Source: Bacillota bacterium
GTDB taxonomy: Bacteria; Bacillota; Clostridia; Oscillospirales; Oscillospiraceae
DNA: 25,370 nt
Assembly: GCA_029268085.1 (NCBI GenBank)
Contig: JAJUHD010000010.1
Location: 1-25,370 of the forward strand
Direction of reading: 5' to 3'
Shown here one piece after another: positions 6,844-14,674 of the stretch (the first letter of the stretch is position 1; each line of letters starts with the position of its first letter). Below the pieces are notes generated by a model that was given only the letters and a program-made list of their open reading frames with translations, ran no database searches and had not been told where the DNA came from. Made by a program: the position numbers and the translations under genes.

Positions 6844-8154
6844 ATGTCATTTTCAGATATCATTACCTGGCCGTTTGCCTGGCTCATGATGGCCTTCTAC
6901 AATTGGACCATGAACTACGGCATTGCGGTAATTCTATTTGCCGTTGTGGTCAAGCTTGTCCTTCTGCCTTTCCAGATGAAGTCAAAGCACAGCATGATGC
7001 GCTCCGCGCGTCTGACGCCCTACATGAAGGAACTCGAAAAGAAGCATGAGGGCAACAAGCAGAAGTATCAGGAGGAGGTAGCAAAGCTTTATAAAGAGGA
7101 AAAGATAAACCCCATGTCAGGGTGCCTCTGGTCACTGATCCCTCTTGTTTTTATCTACATGATATATAATGTTATCCGTCAGCCTTATACGGTTCTCATG
7201 CACCTGTCCAGCGCACAGTATGAAGCTATGAAAAACGTTGTAACGGGGCTTGGAGGAACAATTCCAACCGGCGGCTACCCGGAACTGAAGCTTGTTGATT
7301 ATGTTCACCAGAACTTTGATTCCTTTAAGGGAATATCCGACAAGCTCATTGATTTGGACCTGAGCTTTCTGGGGATGAATCTCGGAGAGATCCCGGACTG
7401 GAAGTTCTTTACGAGCGCGGACTGGAGTCAGGTTTCTAACTGGCTTCCTTCTCTGGGCCTTTTCCTAATACCCATAATTTCAGGTTTGCTTGCATATATT
7501 TCATATAAGGTTAGCGTTGCCGGCAATCCTCCCGCGATGAGCGAACAGCAGCAGGGCTCGATGAAGTCTATGGCCCTCATGATGCCGTTGATGTCAGTTT
7601 TCTTTGGATTTACCATGCCTGCAGCAGTCGGCGTATATTGGATTGCGCAGAGTGTTCTGGCTGCCATTCAGGACGCGATCCTGAATAAGCATTACAACAG
7701 GCTGCTAGAAATTGAGGACGCCGAGCGCAGGGAAAGATTCCGCGCGCGCGAAGCCGAGCTTGAAAGGAAGCGCCTTGAGACCGAGAAGCTGAAGGAGGCA
7801 GGCCTGACCGAAAGGAACAAAAACACCAGCAAGAAGAAGATCCAGGCTGCTCAGAAAGCCCAGAACGAGGAAAGACTTGCTGCCGAACGAGCTCAGGAAA
7901 AGGCCAGGCGCCGCGCAGAGCTGGGGCTGACAGACGAGAAGCCGGCTTCACAGGTCGGCAACCGTAAATACGCAAGAGGCAGAGCCTACGTTGAGGATCG
8001 TTTCACGAACCCCGAAGGAGCAGAGGCGGCGACAAAAGCGGCGGCTGAGCTTTCTGCCATCGACGAGGCAGTTGACATTGAATTTGCCGAAAATACAAGT
8101 ATCGAAATTACGGATACCGCGGCTGAGAACACCGAAAACGGCGGCAAAGCCTGA
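6844..8154 (+). CDS. yidC: Membrane protein insertase YidC/SpoIIIJ (Oxa1 family)
   Basis: 436-residue insertase of the short Gram-positive type, without the large periplasmic domain. Predicted membrane segments are near residues 10-45, 95-115, 200-220 and 240-275. The long cytoplasmic hairpin 48-90 between the first two is charged, as in the family. The groove residue that is Arg in Bacillus SpoIIIJ appears as Lys37 (VVVKLVLLPFQMKS). The sequence MMPLMSVFFGFTMPAAVGVYW is the typical last part of the core. There is no lipobox at the N terminus. After residue 290 comes an extended charged, coiled-coil-like tail of about 145 residues rich in Glu, Arg and Ala, longer than in Bacillus homologues. 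The ATG at 6844 has TAGGAG upstream. Confidence 0.93.
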   Translation: MSFSDIITWPFAWLMMAFYNWTMNYGIAVILFAVVVKLVLLPFQMKSKHSMMRSARLTPYMKELEKKHEGNKQKYQEEVAKLYKEEKINPMSGCLWSLIPLVFIYMIYNVIRQPYTVLMHLSSAQYEAMKNVVTGLGGTIPTGGYPELKLVDYVHQNFDSFKGISDKLIDLDLSFLGMNLGEIPDWKFFTSADWSQVSNWLPSLGLFLIPIISGLLAYISYKVSVAGNPPAMSEQQQGSMKSMALMMPLMSVFFGFTMPAAVGVYWIAQSVLAAIQDAILNKHYNRLLEIEDAERRERFRAREAELERKRLETEKLKEAGLTERNKNTSKKKIQAAQKAQNEERLAAERAQEKARRRAELGLTDEKPASQVGNRKYARGRAYVEDRFTNPEGAEAATKAAAELSAIDEAVDIEFAENTSIEITDTAAENTENGGKA

Positions 8155-8190
8155 GGGTTCCGTACACGACATTAATATGGGAGATAAGCA

Positions 8191-8853
8191 ATGCAGAATT
8201 TCATCGAAGTGACGGGGAAAACCGAAGAGGAAGCGATTGCCTCCGCTCTCCGTCAGCTTAACCTTCAAAGAGACGAAGTCTCAATCGAAATCGTTGAACG
8301 CGCCAGAAGCGGTTTTCTGAGGATAGGCGCCTCTCCCGCTGTAGTCAGAGTCATATACGAAGTTCCCGACAAGCCTTCGGAAGGAGGGAATATCGAGGAA
8401 AAAACGAGAAGCTTCCTTGAGGGACTTCTCAGCCGTATGGGCGTTGATGCCAAAATCGATATCAGGACCAAGGACGACGGCGGCGTTATGGTCGAACTCA
8501 GCGGAGCTGGCATGGGGGCGATAATCGGACGCAGAGGCGAAACTCTGGACGCTATCCAGCACCTTACGAACTATGCGGTGAACAGGGGAACCGAGGAGCG
8601 AACCCACATCAGCATTGACGCGGAGAACTACCGTTCAAAGCGCGAGGAATCCCTTGTCAGGCTTGCGGAAAAAATGGCCGCAAAAGCGCTTAAATACCGA
8701 AGGAGCATGGCGCTCGAACCTATGAATTCCTATGAACGCCACGTCATCCACACCGCCCTTCAGAATTACGAGGGCGTCACGACCTGCTCGACCGGGGTTG
8801 AGCCGAACCGCAGAGTTGTTATTTCCTGTGAGAAGACAAAGCCGCAGGAATAA
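8191..8853 (+). CDS. khpB: RNA-binding protein KhpB (Jag/SpoIIIJ-associated)
   Basis: 220-residue protein with the usual three parts: an N-terminal Jag domain (1-50: EVTGKTEEEAIASALRQLN), a KH domain (about 70-140, with GxxG-like GAIIGRRGETLDAIQHLTN) and an R3H domain (about 145-210, NSYERHVIHTALQ followed by a conserved Thr/Ser-rich VTTCSTG). Family knowledge: with KhpA it binds RNA and influences cell division and elongation in Gram-positive bacteria. The ATG at 8191 has GGGAGA nearby. It directly follows yidC, the classical arrangement. Confidence 0.93.
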   Translation: MQNFIEVTGKTEEEAIASALRQLNLQRDEVSIEIVERARSGFLRIGASPAVVRVIYEVPDKPSEGGNIEEKTRSFLEGLLSRMGVDAKIDIRTKDDGGVMVELSGAGMGAIIGRRGETLDAIQHLTNYAVNRGTEERTHISIDAENYRSKREESLVRLAEKMAAKALKYRRSMALEPMNSYERHVIHTALQNYEGVTTCSTGVEPNRRVVISCEKTKPQE

Positions 8854-8881
8854 TAAAATTCATTAAAGAACAGAGGTGAGG

Positions 8882-8896
8882 GGCGGCTTGACCGCC
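8882..8896 (+). promoter_or_regulatory. Hairpin between Shine-Dalgarno and acpP start
   Basis: GGCGG (8882-8886), CTTGA loop, CCGCC (8892-8896). The best Shine-Dalgarno, AGAGGTGAG (8872-8880), lies 21 bases upstream of the GTG start, too far for direct use. Folding out this 15-nt hairpin would leave about 6 bases. Confidence 0.5.
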
Positions 8897-8901
8897 GTAT
8901 A

Positions 8902-9159
8902 GTGGCAGATTATAATTCTATTTTTGAGGCCGTAAGAAGGACTCTTGCAAAGCAGCTTGAAATCAGCCCCGACTCAATTACCGGAGATACTCGGATAGTT
9001 GAAGACCTCGGTGCCGATTCTTTGGACGTGGTAGAGCTTATTATGACTCTTGAAGAGGGCTACAATATCATTATTTCAAACGATGACGCAAGTGAGCTTC
9101 GGACTGTCGGGCAGATCGTCTCGTTTATTGAGAAGCAGCTTAGCAAGAGGCCCTTTTGA
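8902..9159 (+). CDS. acpP: Acyl carrier protein
   Basis: 85-residue acidic carrier that holds growing fatty-acid chains on a 4'-phosphopantetheine arm. The attachment serine is Ser40 in the conserved DLGADSLD motif; helix II (VVELIMTLEE) follows. The C-terminal pattern TVGQIVSFIEKQL matches helix IV. The start is GTG at 8902; no in-frame start lies upstream, and the ribosome-binding region is unusual (see hairpin 8882-8896). It is the last gene of the rpmH cluster here, 48 bases after khpB. A PPTase that could activate it is encoded at 19085-19696. No other fatty-acid synthesis gene is adjacent, so this may be the primary ACP or a second copy. Confidence 0.93.
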   Translation: MADYNSIFEAVRRTLAKQLEISPDSITGDTRIVEDLGADSLDVVELIMTLEEGYNIIISNDDASELRTVGQIVSFIEKQLSKRPF

Positions 9160-9171
9160 CACGAATACTAA

Positions 9172-9211
9172 AAATAAAACGGACAGCTTTTTAATGCTGT
9201 CCGTTTTATTT
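9172..9211. terminator. Bidirectional terminator between acpP and the DUF2974 gene
   Basis: Perfect 16-bp stem AAATAAAACGGACAGC (9172-9187) / GCTGTCCGTTTTATTT (9196-9211) with an 8-nt loop. The A-rich 5' arm and T-rich 3' arm give T-runs on both strands. The minus-strand stop (9210-9212) overlaps its edge. Confidence 0.92.
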
Positions 9212-10349
9212 ATGGCTCGGAATTTTCTGTTTTCAGCTCGGGAGGCAGTACTTCTGGAGTCCTGCGTTTGGAACGGAGGTTATGGATCAGAAGCAGACCG
9301 AAATCCTTGACGAGCTCTCCGATGAATTTTTTCATTTCAGGGTCGGTCTCCCTTATTGCATTGAAGATCGCGGAGAAATTCTTTTTCCACTCAAGCGTTA
9401 TCTCGGAAAAGGTTTTCGCATCGCCCGCATCGATCACACCGAACAAAAGATCCGTAAATTTTTCGCGGTCCTCCTGTGAAAGCGAGCTTATCCAGTCTCG
9501 TATTGTACGGTTCATATACCGGGCGCCGTCGGAAACTTCCTCCGTTGTTACAAACCCGCCGCCGGCAACCTTCCACGAGAATGGATCGTGCTGCATCACG
9601 CCGAAGCGGCTGCTCTCGACGACGGTGTACTTTTTATGGCCTTCCAGAAGCATGCCGATAAGCGAGGACTGGGGGACGGTTTTTTCGATCCGATCCTCGA
9701 TGCGCTTGTAGCCATCGCAGTCGAGTGCGCCCTCCTTGAACCCCGGTCCGTCGTGGTCATAGACCCGCAGTATCCTGCGCTGTACGGACTGCGGGGCAGC
9801 GAATGAAGAGTATACAGCAAGGTTGCCGCCCTTTGAATGCCCTCCGACCATCAGTTTTCCGGGAAGACGCTTTGAAATATCGAGAAGGTAATCCAGAGCC
9901 CTTGCCTGGGATGGAACGGGATATATGAATGCGATGCTGAAATCCTCTTTCCATCCGATTAGGGTATCGTCCGTGCCGCGGAAAGCGATATAGACGTCTC
10001 CGTCGGGCAAAATATATGTGACGGCGGAAAACTGTTTTTCGCTCGTAGGGTCAAATTCGCTGACATAGGCCGTCATCCTTATGTTCCTGAAACGAGGGCT
10101 CGAAGCAAGTGCGAACAGCAGGCTTTTGTTCTTTTTCGGGTAACGTGTCTCGATGAGCATAGATGTGAAGTGCTCCGCCTGAAGACAGTCCTTTATCCTT
10201 ACGGTTTTGGAGCAAAGTCCGGGGCCGGGCACGATGCCCTCGAAATTTATATAGGCAAACTGGGACAGGATGAGACTATCCACGGAACCGAACGGCTTTT
10301 CAGTGAACGGTCGAAGCTCCGTTTCAGCATATTCGATTATACTTTGCAT
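9210..10349 (-). CDS. Mbeg1-like (DUF2974) alpha/beta-hydrolase, probable lipase/esterase
   Basis: 379-residue protein without signal peptide or membrane segment, hence predicted cytoplasmic. It has the lipase-like fold signature: oxyanion-side motif IAFRGTDDTLIGWKEDF (121-137) and a nucleophile elbow VGGHSKGGNLAVY (168-180) with Ser172. The conserved YDHDGPGF segment follows and likely includes an acid residue. These features fit the DUF2974/Mbeg1-like family of Firmicutes. The true substrate is unknown; a lipid or ester is inferred from the fold. The ATG at 10349 has GGAG nine bases upstream. It converges on acpP and diverges from darA, with its own promoter and a hairpin over the start of the transcript. 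Confidence 0.82.
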   Translation of the reverse strand: MQSIIEYAETELRPFTEKPFGSVDSLILSQFAYINFEGIVPGPGLCSKTVRIKDCLQAEHFTSMLIETRYPKKNKSLLFALASSPRFRNIRMTAYVSEFDPTSEKQFSAVTYILPDGDVYIAFRGTDDTLIGWKEDFSIAFIYPVPSQARALDYLLDISKRLPGKLMVGGHSKGGNLAVYSSFAAPQSVQRRILRVYDHDGPGFKEGALDCDGYKRIEDRIEKTVPQSSLIGMLLEGHKKYTVVESSRFGVMQHDPFSWKVAGGGFVTTEEVSDGARYMNRTIRDWISSLSQEDREKFTDLLFGVIDAGDAKTFSEITLEWKKNFSAIFNAIRETDPEMKKFIGELVKDFGLLLIHNLRSKRRTPEVLPPELKTENSEP

Positions 10350-10351
10350 TT

Positions 10352-10378
10352 ATATCAGCTCCACATACTTGCTGATAT
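10352..10378 (-). promoter_or_regulatory. Inverted repeat at the transcription start/ribosome-binding site of the DUF2974 gene
   Basis: ATATCAGC (10352-10359) and GCTGATAT (10371-10378) form a perfect 8-bp inverted repeat with an 11-nt centre. It lies right after the -10 and overlaps the GGAG ribosome-binding site. It could be an operator or a translation-blocking hairpin. Confidence 0.5.
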
Positions 10379-10379
10379 G

Positions 10380-10409
10380 ATTGTAATATGGTTTTTTAAG
10401 CGGTGTCAA
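10380..10409 (-). promoter_or_regulatory. Promoter of the DUF2974 gene
   Basis: On the minus strand, TTGACA (complement of 10404-10409), an 18-bp spacer and TACAAT (complement of 10380-10385). It is divergent from the darA promoter. Confidence 0.75.
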
Positions 10410-10434
10410 GTAAAGACGGATGCTCAATTTTGCA

Positions 10435-10463
10435 TTGACGAATACAGGGAATAAAGGTACAAT
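10435..10463 (+). promoter_or_regulatory. Promoter of darA-holB-ricT
   Basis: TTGACG (10435-10440), 17-bp spacer, TACAAT (10458-10463), about 79 bases before the darA start. Confidence 0.75.
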
Positions 10464-10541
10464 AAATAAAGATATAAAACCTTTGTAAAAAGAGCTTGAG
10501 CCGGAAGCTGATTATAGATGTTTTCGCAGGGAGGCTCTGGT

Positions 10542-10856
10542 ATGAAATTATTGGTCACTGTCACAGAAAAGATGGACGCGTCCAAGGTTGTGAGCGCGTT
10601 GTCGATGGCGGGCTACCACTCAACGGTTACTGACAGCAGCGGGGGCTTTCTCAAAAAGGAGAACGCGATTATATTGTCCGCAATCGATGATAAAAAGGTA
10701 AATGCCGCGCTTAAGATTATTAAGGATAATACGTCGGAGAAGATTGTTGACGTTCCGACAGACATCCCTCTGGGAAGCTTTAAGCTGCCGCCGCAGGTCA
10801 AGGTTGGCAAGGCTGTCGTTATCACGCTCGACGTCGAACAGTTTATTAAGCTATGA
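10542..10856 (+). CDS. darA: Cyclic-di-AMP receptor protein DarA/PstA
   Basis: 104-residue P-II-like protein that binds c-di-AMP in Firmicutes; its output is not well settled. The sequence follows the family: MKLLVTVTEKMDASKVVSAL, a Gly-rich loop near SSGGFLKKENAI (about 30-41), and a C-terminal core with IPLGSFKLPPQVKVGKAVVITLDVEQF. The ATG at 10542 is preferred over ATG 10518 because AGGGAGG (10528-10534) is seven bases before it and the N terminus then matches the family. It overlaps holB by a few bases. The gene order darA–holB–ricT is conserved in Firmicutes, though yaaR, which often lies between, is absent here. Confidence 0.92.
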   Translation: MKLLVTVTEKMDASKVVSALSMAGYHSTVTDSSGGFLKKENAIILSAIDDKKVNAALKIIKDNTSEKIVDVPTDIPLGSFKLPPQVKVGKAVVITLDVEQFIKL

Positions 10857-11629
10857 TGAGCGAAAAGAAGGGATTTATCGTTTCGCACGCCTATATAATC
10901 GCTTCGCCCGATTCGGAACAAAGAGAAAAGAAAGCGCTTGAGATCGCATGCTCCTTTCTGTGCGAAAGCAAGGAACGGCGGCCGTGCATGGAGTGTTCTG
11001 CGTGCAGGAACGTTCTCAGCGGATACCATCCTGACGTAATCGATATTTCCAGAAAGTCGGACGACAAAGGAAATAAAAAAAGGGAGATACAGGTTGAACA
11101 GATAAGGCAGATGGTTTCCGATGCCTATGTCCGTCCTTCGCAGGCGGATAAGAAAGTTTATATAATAAGGGATGCGGGTACAATGAACCCGACCGCCCAG
11201 AATGCCGCCCTGAAGATACTTGAGGAACCGCCCGAACACGCTGTTTTTATTCTCTGCACGGACAGTGCGGAGTCTCTGTTAGCGACTGTGCGTTCGCGTT
11301 GCACCGTGGTAAGGCTCTCAGGTGAGAAGGCGGGAAATGAGAGTGAGCTTGCGGAAGAATATATATCGCTTGCGGCTAAAAAGGATGAAGTAAAGCTCTG
11401 CGTCTTTTTCGGAAAGCATGAAGCCCTCGACAATGAGAGGGCAAGCGCGTTCGTAAGCGATGTGCGGTTTTGCCTGAACGGATTTATAAGCACAAGAAAA
11501 AAGTATTACGGTTTTACACGCGAGGATGCCTTCCGCCTTCTGGCTCTCTGCGATAGGGCGGAAGAATACTTGCGTCTGAATGTCGGCTCAAAGCATGTTA
11601 TGGGGCTGTTTTGCGTGCTGACGGTTTGA
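10853..11629 (+). CDS. holB: DNA polymerase III delta' subunit
   Basis: 258-residue clamp-loader subunit that helps place the beta clamp on DNA. The AAA+ signature NAALKILEEPP (about 117-127) and the SRC motif (sensor/arginine finger region, about 147-149) are present. A zinc-binding cysteine cluster CMECSAC lies at about 45-51. The Walker A region is degenerate (IASPDSEQREKKALEIA in place of GxxGxGK[ST]), as expected for delta' subunits that do not hydrolyse ATP. The start is one of two adjacent ATGs (10853 or 10856) overlapping the darA stop. RicT follows 14 bases after the stop. The protein is somewhat shorter than Bacillus HolB. Confidence 0.9.
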   Translation: MMSEKKGFIVSHAYIIASPDSEQREKKALEIACSFLCESKERRPCMECSACRNVLSGYHPDVIDISRKSDDKGNKKREIQVEQIRQMVSDAYVRPSQADKKVYIIRDAGTMNPTAQNAALKILEEPPEHAVFILCTDSAESLLATVRSRCTVVRLSGEKAGNESELAEEYISLAAKKDEVKLCVFFGKHEALDNERASAFVSDVRFCLNGFISTRKKYYGFTREDAFRLLALCDRAEEYLRLNVGSKHVMGLFCVLTV

Positions 11630-11643
11630 AATGAGGAAAAATA

Positions 11644-12906
11644 TTGGTTAAGGTAGTAAGTGTAAAATTTAATCCCCACGGTAAGGCTTATTACTTCGAT
11701 CCGAACGGGGTCGAAGTCCGGGCGGGCGACACGCTTATCGTGGAAACTTCAAAAGGTCTGGACATCGGGGAGTGCGTGTACGGCGAACACTATGTGACCG
11801 ACGAGAGCATAATTCCCCCGCTAAGGCCCGTTATCAGAGTCGCCACCGAAGAGGATCTACGAATCGCGGCCCAGAATAAGGAGCGCGAAAAGGAAGCATT
11901 TGCGATTTGCAAGGAAAAGATCGAAGCCCACGGGCTTGATATGAAGCTCGTGGACGTGGAATGCGGTTTTGAGGGCAACAAAATACTGTTTTTCTTTACA
12001 GCGGACGGAAGGGTCGATTTCCGTGATCTTGTTAAAGATCTCGCGGCAGTCTTCCGCACGCGCATCGAGCTGCGTCAGATCGGCGTACGCGACGAGACCA
12101 AGATGCTGGGCGGTCTCGGAATTTGCGGAAGACCCTACTGCTGCAATCAGTTCCTGAACGATTTTCAGCCGGTTTCCACAAAAATGGCCAAGACCCAATC
12201 CATGTCCCTGAACCCGACGAAGATATCCGGAAGCTGCGGCAGGTTGATGTGCTGTCTCAGATATGAGCAGGACGCCTATGAGGATCTTGTAAAGAAGATA
12301 CCTAAGGTGGGAGCTTTCGTGCAAACACCCTACGGATATGGCGTTGTTCTCGCCACGAACGTGCTGCGCCAGAAGGTCAAGGTCTGTCTCGATGAAGGCG
12401 GGGAACAGGAATTTAAGATCCTTAATGCGGACGAGGTTGCGGCTGTACCGGGCGGAAGGCCGAAACCCGGAGAACCTCTGCCTCAGGTGCTGGCTGATAT
12501 AATCAAAGCAGAAGAGGCTTCGGAGCCGGAAGAGGACGACCTATGGGATATGCCGGAAATGTTTGCGGAGCAGTCGGATGAATATTATCTGAAAAAAGCC
12601 CCCGACAATGAAAAAGCTCCCGCGCAGGCTCAGAGCGGCAGACCAGAGAACAACGGACAGGAGCAGGATCGTCAGCGACCCCAGAGCGGCGGAGGCAGGA
12701 ATCGGACGAAGCACAATGTGAAGCCCGTGCCAAAGCAGTCTGGCGCTGCTAATCAAAAGACCGTTCCGAATGGCGGACAGCACGCAAAGCCTCAGCATCA
12801 TCATGGAGAAAATTCAAATCAGCCGAAAAACAAGCCAAAGAATCAGAACCATAACAGGAAGCACCATTACAACAGACCCAAGCCACAGAGTGAGGGCCAA
12901 AGCTAA
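11644..12906 (+). CDS. ricT: PSP1-domain protein RicT (YaaT) with long C-terminal low-complexity extension
   Basis: 420-residue protein; the core (1-270) matches RicT/YaaT, part of the Ric complex that in Bacillus partners with RNase Y in mRNA maturation and affects sporulation and competence. It has the conserved cysteine motifs CGRPYCC (about 159-165) and CGRLMCC (about 199-205), which bind iron-sulfur clusters in the complex. After about 275 comes an acidic stretch (EEASEPEEDDLWDMPEMF) and then from about 319 a 102-residue tail rich in Asn, Gln, Lys, His and Pro, predicted to be disordered. The Bacillus protein ends near 275. The start is TTG at 11644, with TGAGGA upstream. The other Ric proteins are not encoded here. 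Confidence 0.92.
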   Translation: MVKVVSVKFNPHGKAYYFDPNGVEVRAGDTLIVETSKGLDIGECVYGEHYVTDESIIPPLRPVIRVATEEDLRIAAQNKEREKEAFAICKEKIEAHGLDMKLVDVECGFEGNKILFFFTADGRVDFRDLVKDLAAVFRTRIELRQIGVRDETKMLGGLGICGRPYCCNQFLNDFQPVSTKMAKTQSMSLNPTKISGSCGRLMCCLRYEQDAYEDLVKKIPKVGAFVQTPYGYGVVLATNVLRQKVKVCLDEGGEQEFKILNADEVAAVPGGRPKPGEPLPQVLADIIKAEEASEPEEDDLWDMPEMFAEQSDEYYLKKAPDNEKAPAQAQSGRPENNGQEQDRQRPQSGGGRNRTKHNVKPVPKQSGAANQKTVPNGGQHAKPQHHHGENSNQPKNKPKNQNHNRKHHYNRPKPQSEGQS

Positions 12907-12953
12907 TAAAGAAGATCCCCGCGGAAGCATGTGCCGCGGGGGTCTTCTTTATT
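12905..12953. terminator. Bidirectional terminator between ricT and fakA
   Basis: 20-bp stem 12905-12924 / 12934-12953 with one G-U pair and a 9-nt loop. The core is CCCCGCGG/CCGCGGGG and the outer part is AATAAAGAAG/CTTCTTTATT. It separates two convergent genes. Confidence 0.92.
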
Positions 12954-12966
12954 ATAGATTTTCAGG

Positions 12967-14610
12967 TTATTCTGCGGAAATCATATAGTAGTAAACCGGC
13001 TGACCGCCGTTTATGATACTCATTTCAGCCGAAGGATTTTTTTCAGAAAGAATGCCGCCGACAGTCTGGGCATCCTCGGTCTTGACATCTTCGCCATAGT
13101 AGACCGTGAGGAATTCGGGAGACAGGGCCGCTAGCTTTTCGGCAAGGATACTTATCAGAACGCTGATTTCGGAATTGCTGCCGAGAAGAGCTCCGTCCAG
13201 CAGGCCAAGATATTCACCGGCTTTGATTTCGTATCCGTCAAAATCCGAATCTCTCGCGGCATAGGTTATCAGGGCCGTATGCACGTTCTTCATGGCTTCC
13301 CTGGCATTTTCAACAATTTCATCCTCCGTCTGCGAGTATGTGTCCATACTCAGCATTGCAGAAACGCCCTGCGGAACAGTGGTTGTGGGAATTATAACGA
13401 CTCGCTTTTCTGTAAGAGGTACGCACTGCTCCGCAGCCATGATGATATTTTTGTTGTTTGGGAACACGAAGACGACAGAGGCGGGAGTCGCTTCAACAGC
13501 CTTGAGGATATCTTCCGTCGAGGGATTCATGGTCTGACCGCCTGTTACAATCTTATCCGCCCCGAGCTCGACAAAAAGGTCTTCCATCCCCTTGCCCGCG
13601 CAGACGACGACGGTTCCAAACTCTTTTTCAGGTTCGGCGGACGTCTCCCGCTTTTCCGCCGCTTCCTCGGCCCCTCCGGCTAAATCGGAATGCTGCTCGC
13701 GCATATTCTCAATCTTCACCTTGAGAAGGCTGCCGTAGGTCAGGGCTTCGGTGAGAACCTTTCCGGGATCGTCCGTATGAACGTGGGTTTTAATTATCTC
13801 CTCATCGTCAACCACGACGGCACTGTCGCCGATGTTCTGGAGGAAAGCCCTCAGAAGGTCGGCGGATTTGGCGTTTTCCCTGCTTACAATAAACTCGGTG
13901 CAGTATGTGAAGGTTATATCGCCTGAATCAAAACGAGAGAAGTCCGCCGCTTCGGCGGTTTCTGAGGTTCCGACATCATAGGACTCAGGCGTTACTTCGC
14001 CGCGCAGGCAGGCGAGCATTGCTTCAAGAATGATTACATAGCCCTTGCCGCCAGCGTCTATGACTCCGGCCTTTTTGAGGACAGGGTTCATGTTGACAGT
14101 CTGCGCAAGAGCATCCTTTGCCGATTCGAGCGCGCACGACAGCAGAAGCTCAATATCGCTGCCTGTCTCTGCAAAGTCGGAAGCGGCAGAGGCGGAAAGA
14201 CGGGATACCGTAAGTATTGTGCCTTCCGCAGGCTTCATTACCGCGTTATATGCCGCTTCGACGCCCTCGTTCATTGCAAGGGCAAAATCATAGGCGTCGC
14301 AAGTTTCCTTGCCCTTCAGGGACTTCGCAAGGCCGCGGAACAGCAGCGAAAGGATGACGCCGGAATTGCCGCGCGCGCCGCGGAGCAGAGCATCGGCAGC
14401 GCATTTTGCGACTTCTCCTACTCCGTTCGGCTTTTTGCGTCTTATCTCTGCCGCGCCGGCCGACATAGTCATGCTCATATTGGTACCCGTGTCGCCGTCC
14501 GGCACGGGAAAAACATTCAGTTCGTTTATATGCTGCTTGTTTACTTCCAATGCGGCAGCAGCGCATAACAGCATGTCTGTAAATGATGCGCTGTCAATCG
14601 TCTCTCTCAA
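12967..14610 (-). CDS. fakA: Fatty acid kinase catalytic subunit FakA (DAK/DhaL domain, YloV-like)
   Basis: 547-residue protein that phosphorylates fatty acids bound to a FakB (DegV-family) carrier, feeding them into phospholipid synthesis. The N-terminal DhaL domain holds the Mg-ATP motif NVFPVPDGDTGTNM (32-45) and GARGNSGVILS (about 94-104). The middle and C-terminal parts (about 230-547) fit the DAK1-like and FakB-interaction regions of the family. The start is TTG at 14610 with GGAGGTG (complement of 14618-14624) seven bases upstream. It lies 64 bases after the Asp23 gene on the same strand, a conserved Firmicute pairing. No FakB is visible nearby. Confidence 0.93.
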   Translation of the reverse strand: MRETIDSASFTDMLLCAAAALEVNKQHINELNVFPVPDGDTGTNMSMTMSAGAAEIRRKKPNGVGEVAKCAADALLRGARGNSGVILSLLFRGLAKSLKGKETCDAYDFALAMNEGVEAAYNAVMKPAEGTILTVSRLSASAASDFAETGSDIELLLSCALESAKDALAQTVNMNPVLKKAGVIDAGGKGYVIILEAMLACLRGEVTPESYDVGTSETAEAADFSRFDSGDITFTYCTEFIVSRENAKSADLLRAFLQNIGDSAVVVDDEEIIKTHVHTDDPGKVLTEALTYGSLLKVKIENMREQHSDLAGGAEEAAEKRETSAEPEKEFGTVVVCAGKGMEDLFVELGADKIVTGGQTMNPSTEDILKAVEATPASVVFVFPNNKNIIMAAEQCVPLTEKRVVIIPTTTVPQGVSAMLSMDTYSQTEDEIVENAREAMKNVHTALITYAARDSDFDGYEIKAGEYLGLLDGALLGSNSEISVLISILAEKLAALSPEFLTVYYGEDVKTEDAQTVGGILSEKNPSAEMSIINGGQPVYYYMISAE

Positions 14611-14674
14611 ATAAAAACACCTCCGGGGAATAAATGACGGGGCTTGAGCCCGAGCAAGCGGACAGTCGGAGCTT

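Noticed and set aside
6844..8154. YidC groove Arg replaced by Lys37 as a novelty
   Set aside because: The positive charge is kept, and Lys at this position is, to my recollection, found in clostridial YidC proteins, so it is noted but not ranked.
10853..11629. HolB lacking a Walker A motif as a defect
   Set aside because: Delta' subunits commonly have a degenerate P-loop and do not hydrolyse ATP; the rest of the AAA+ pattern is intact.
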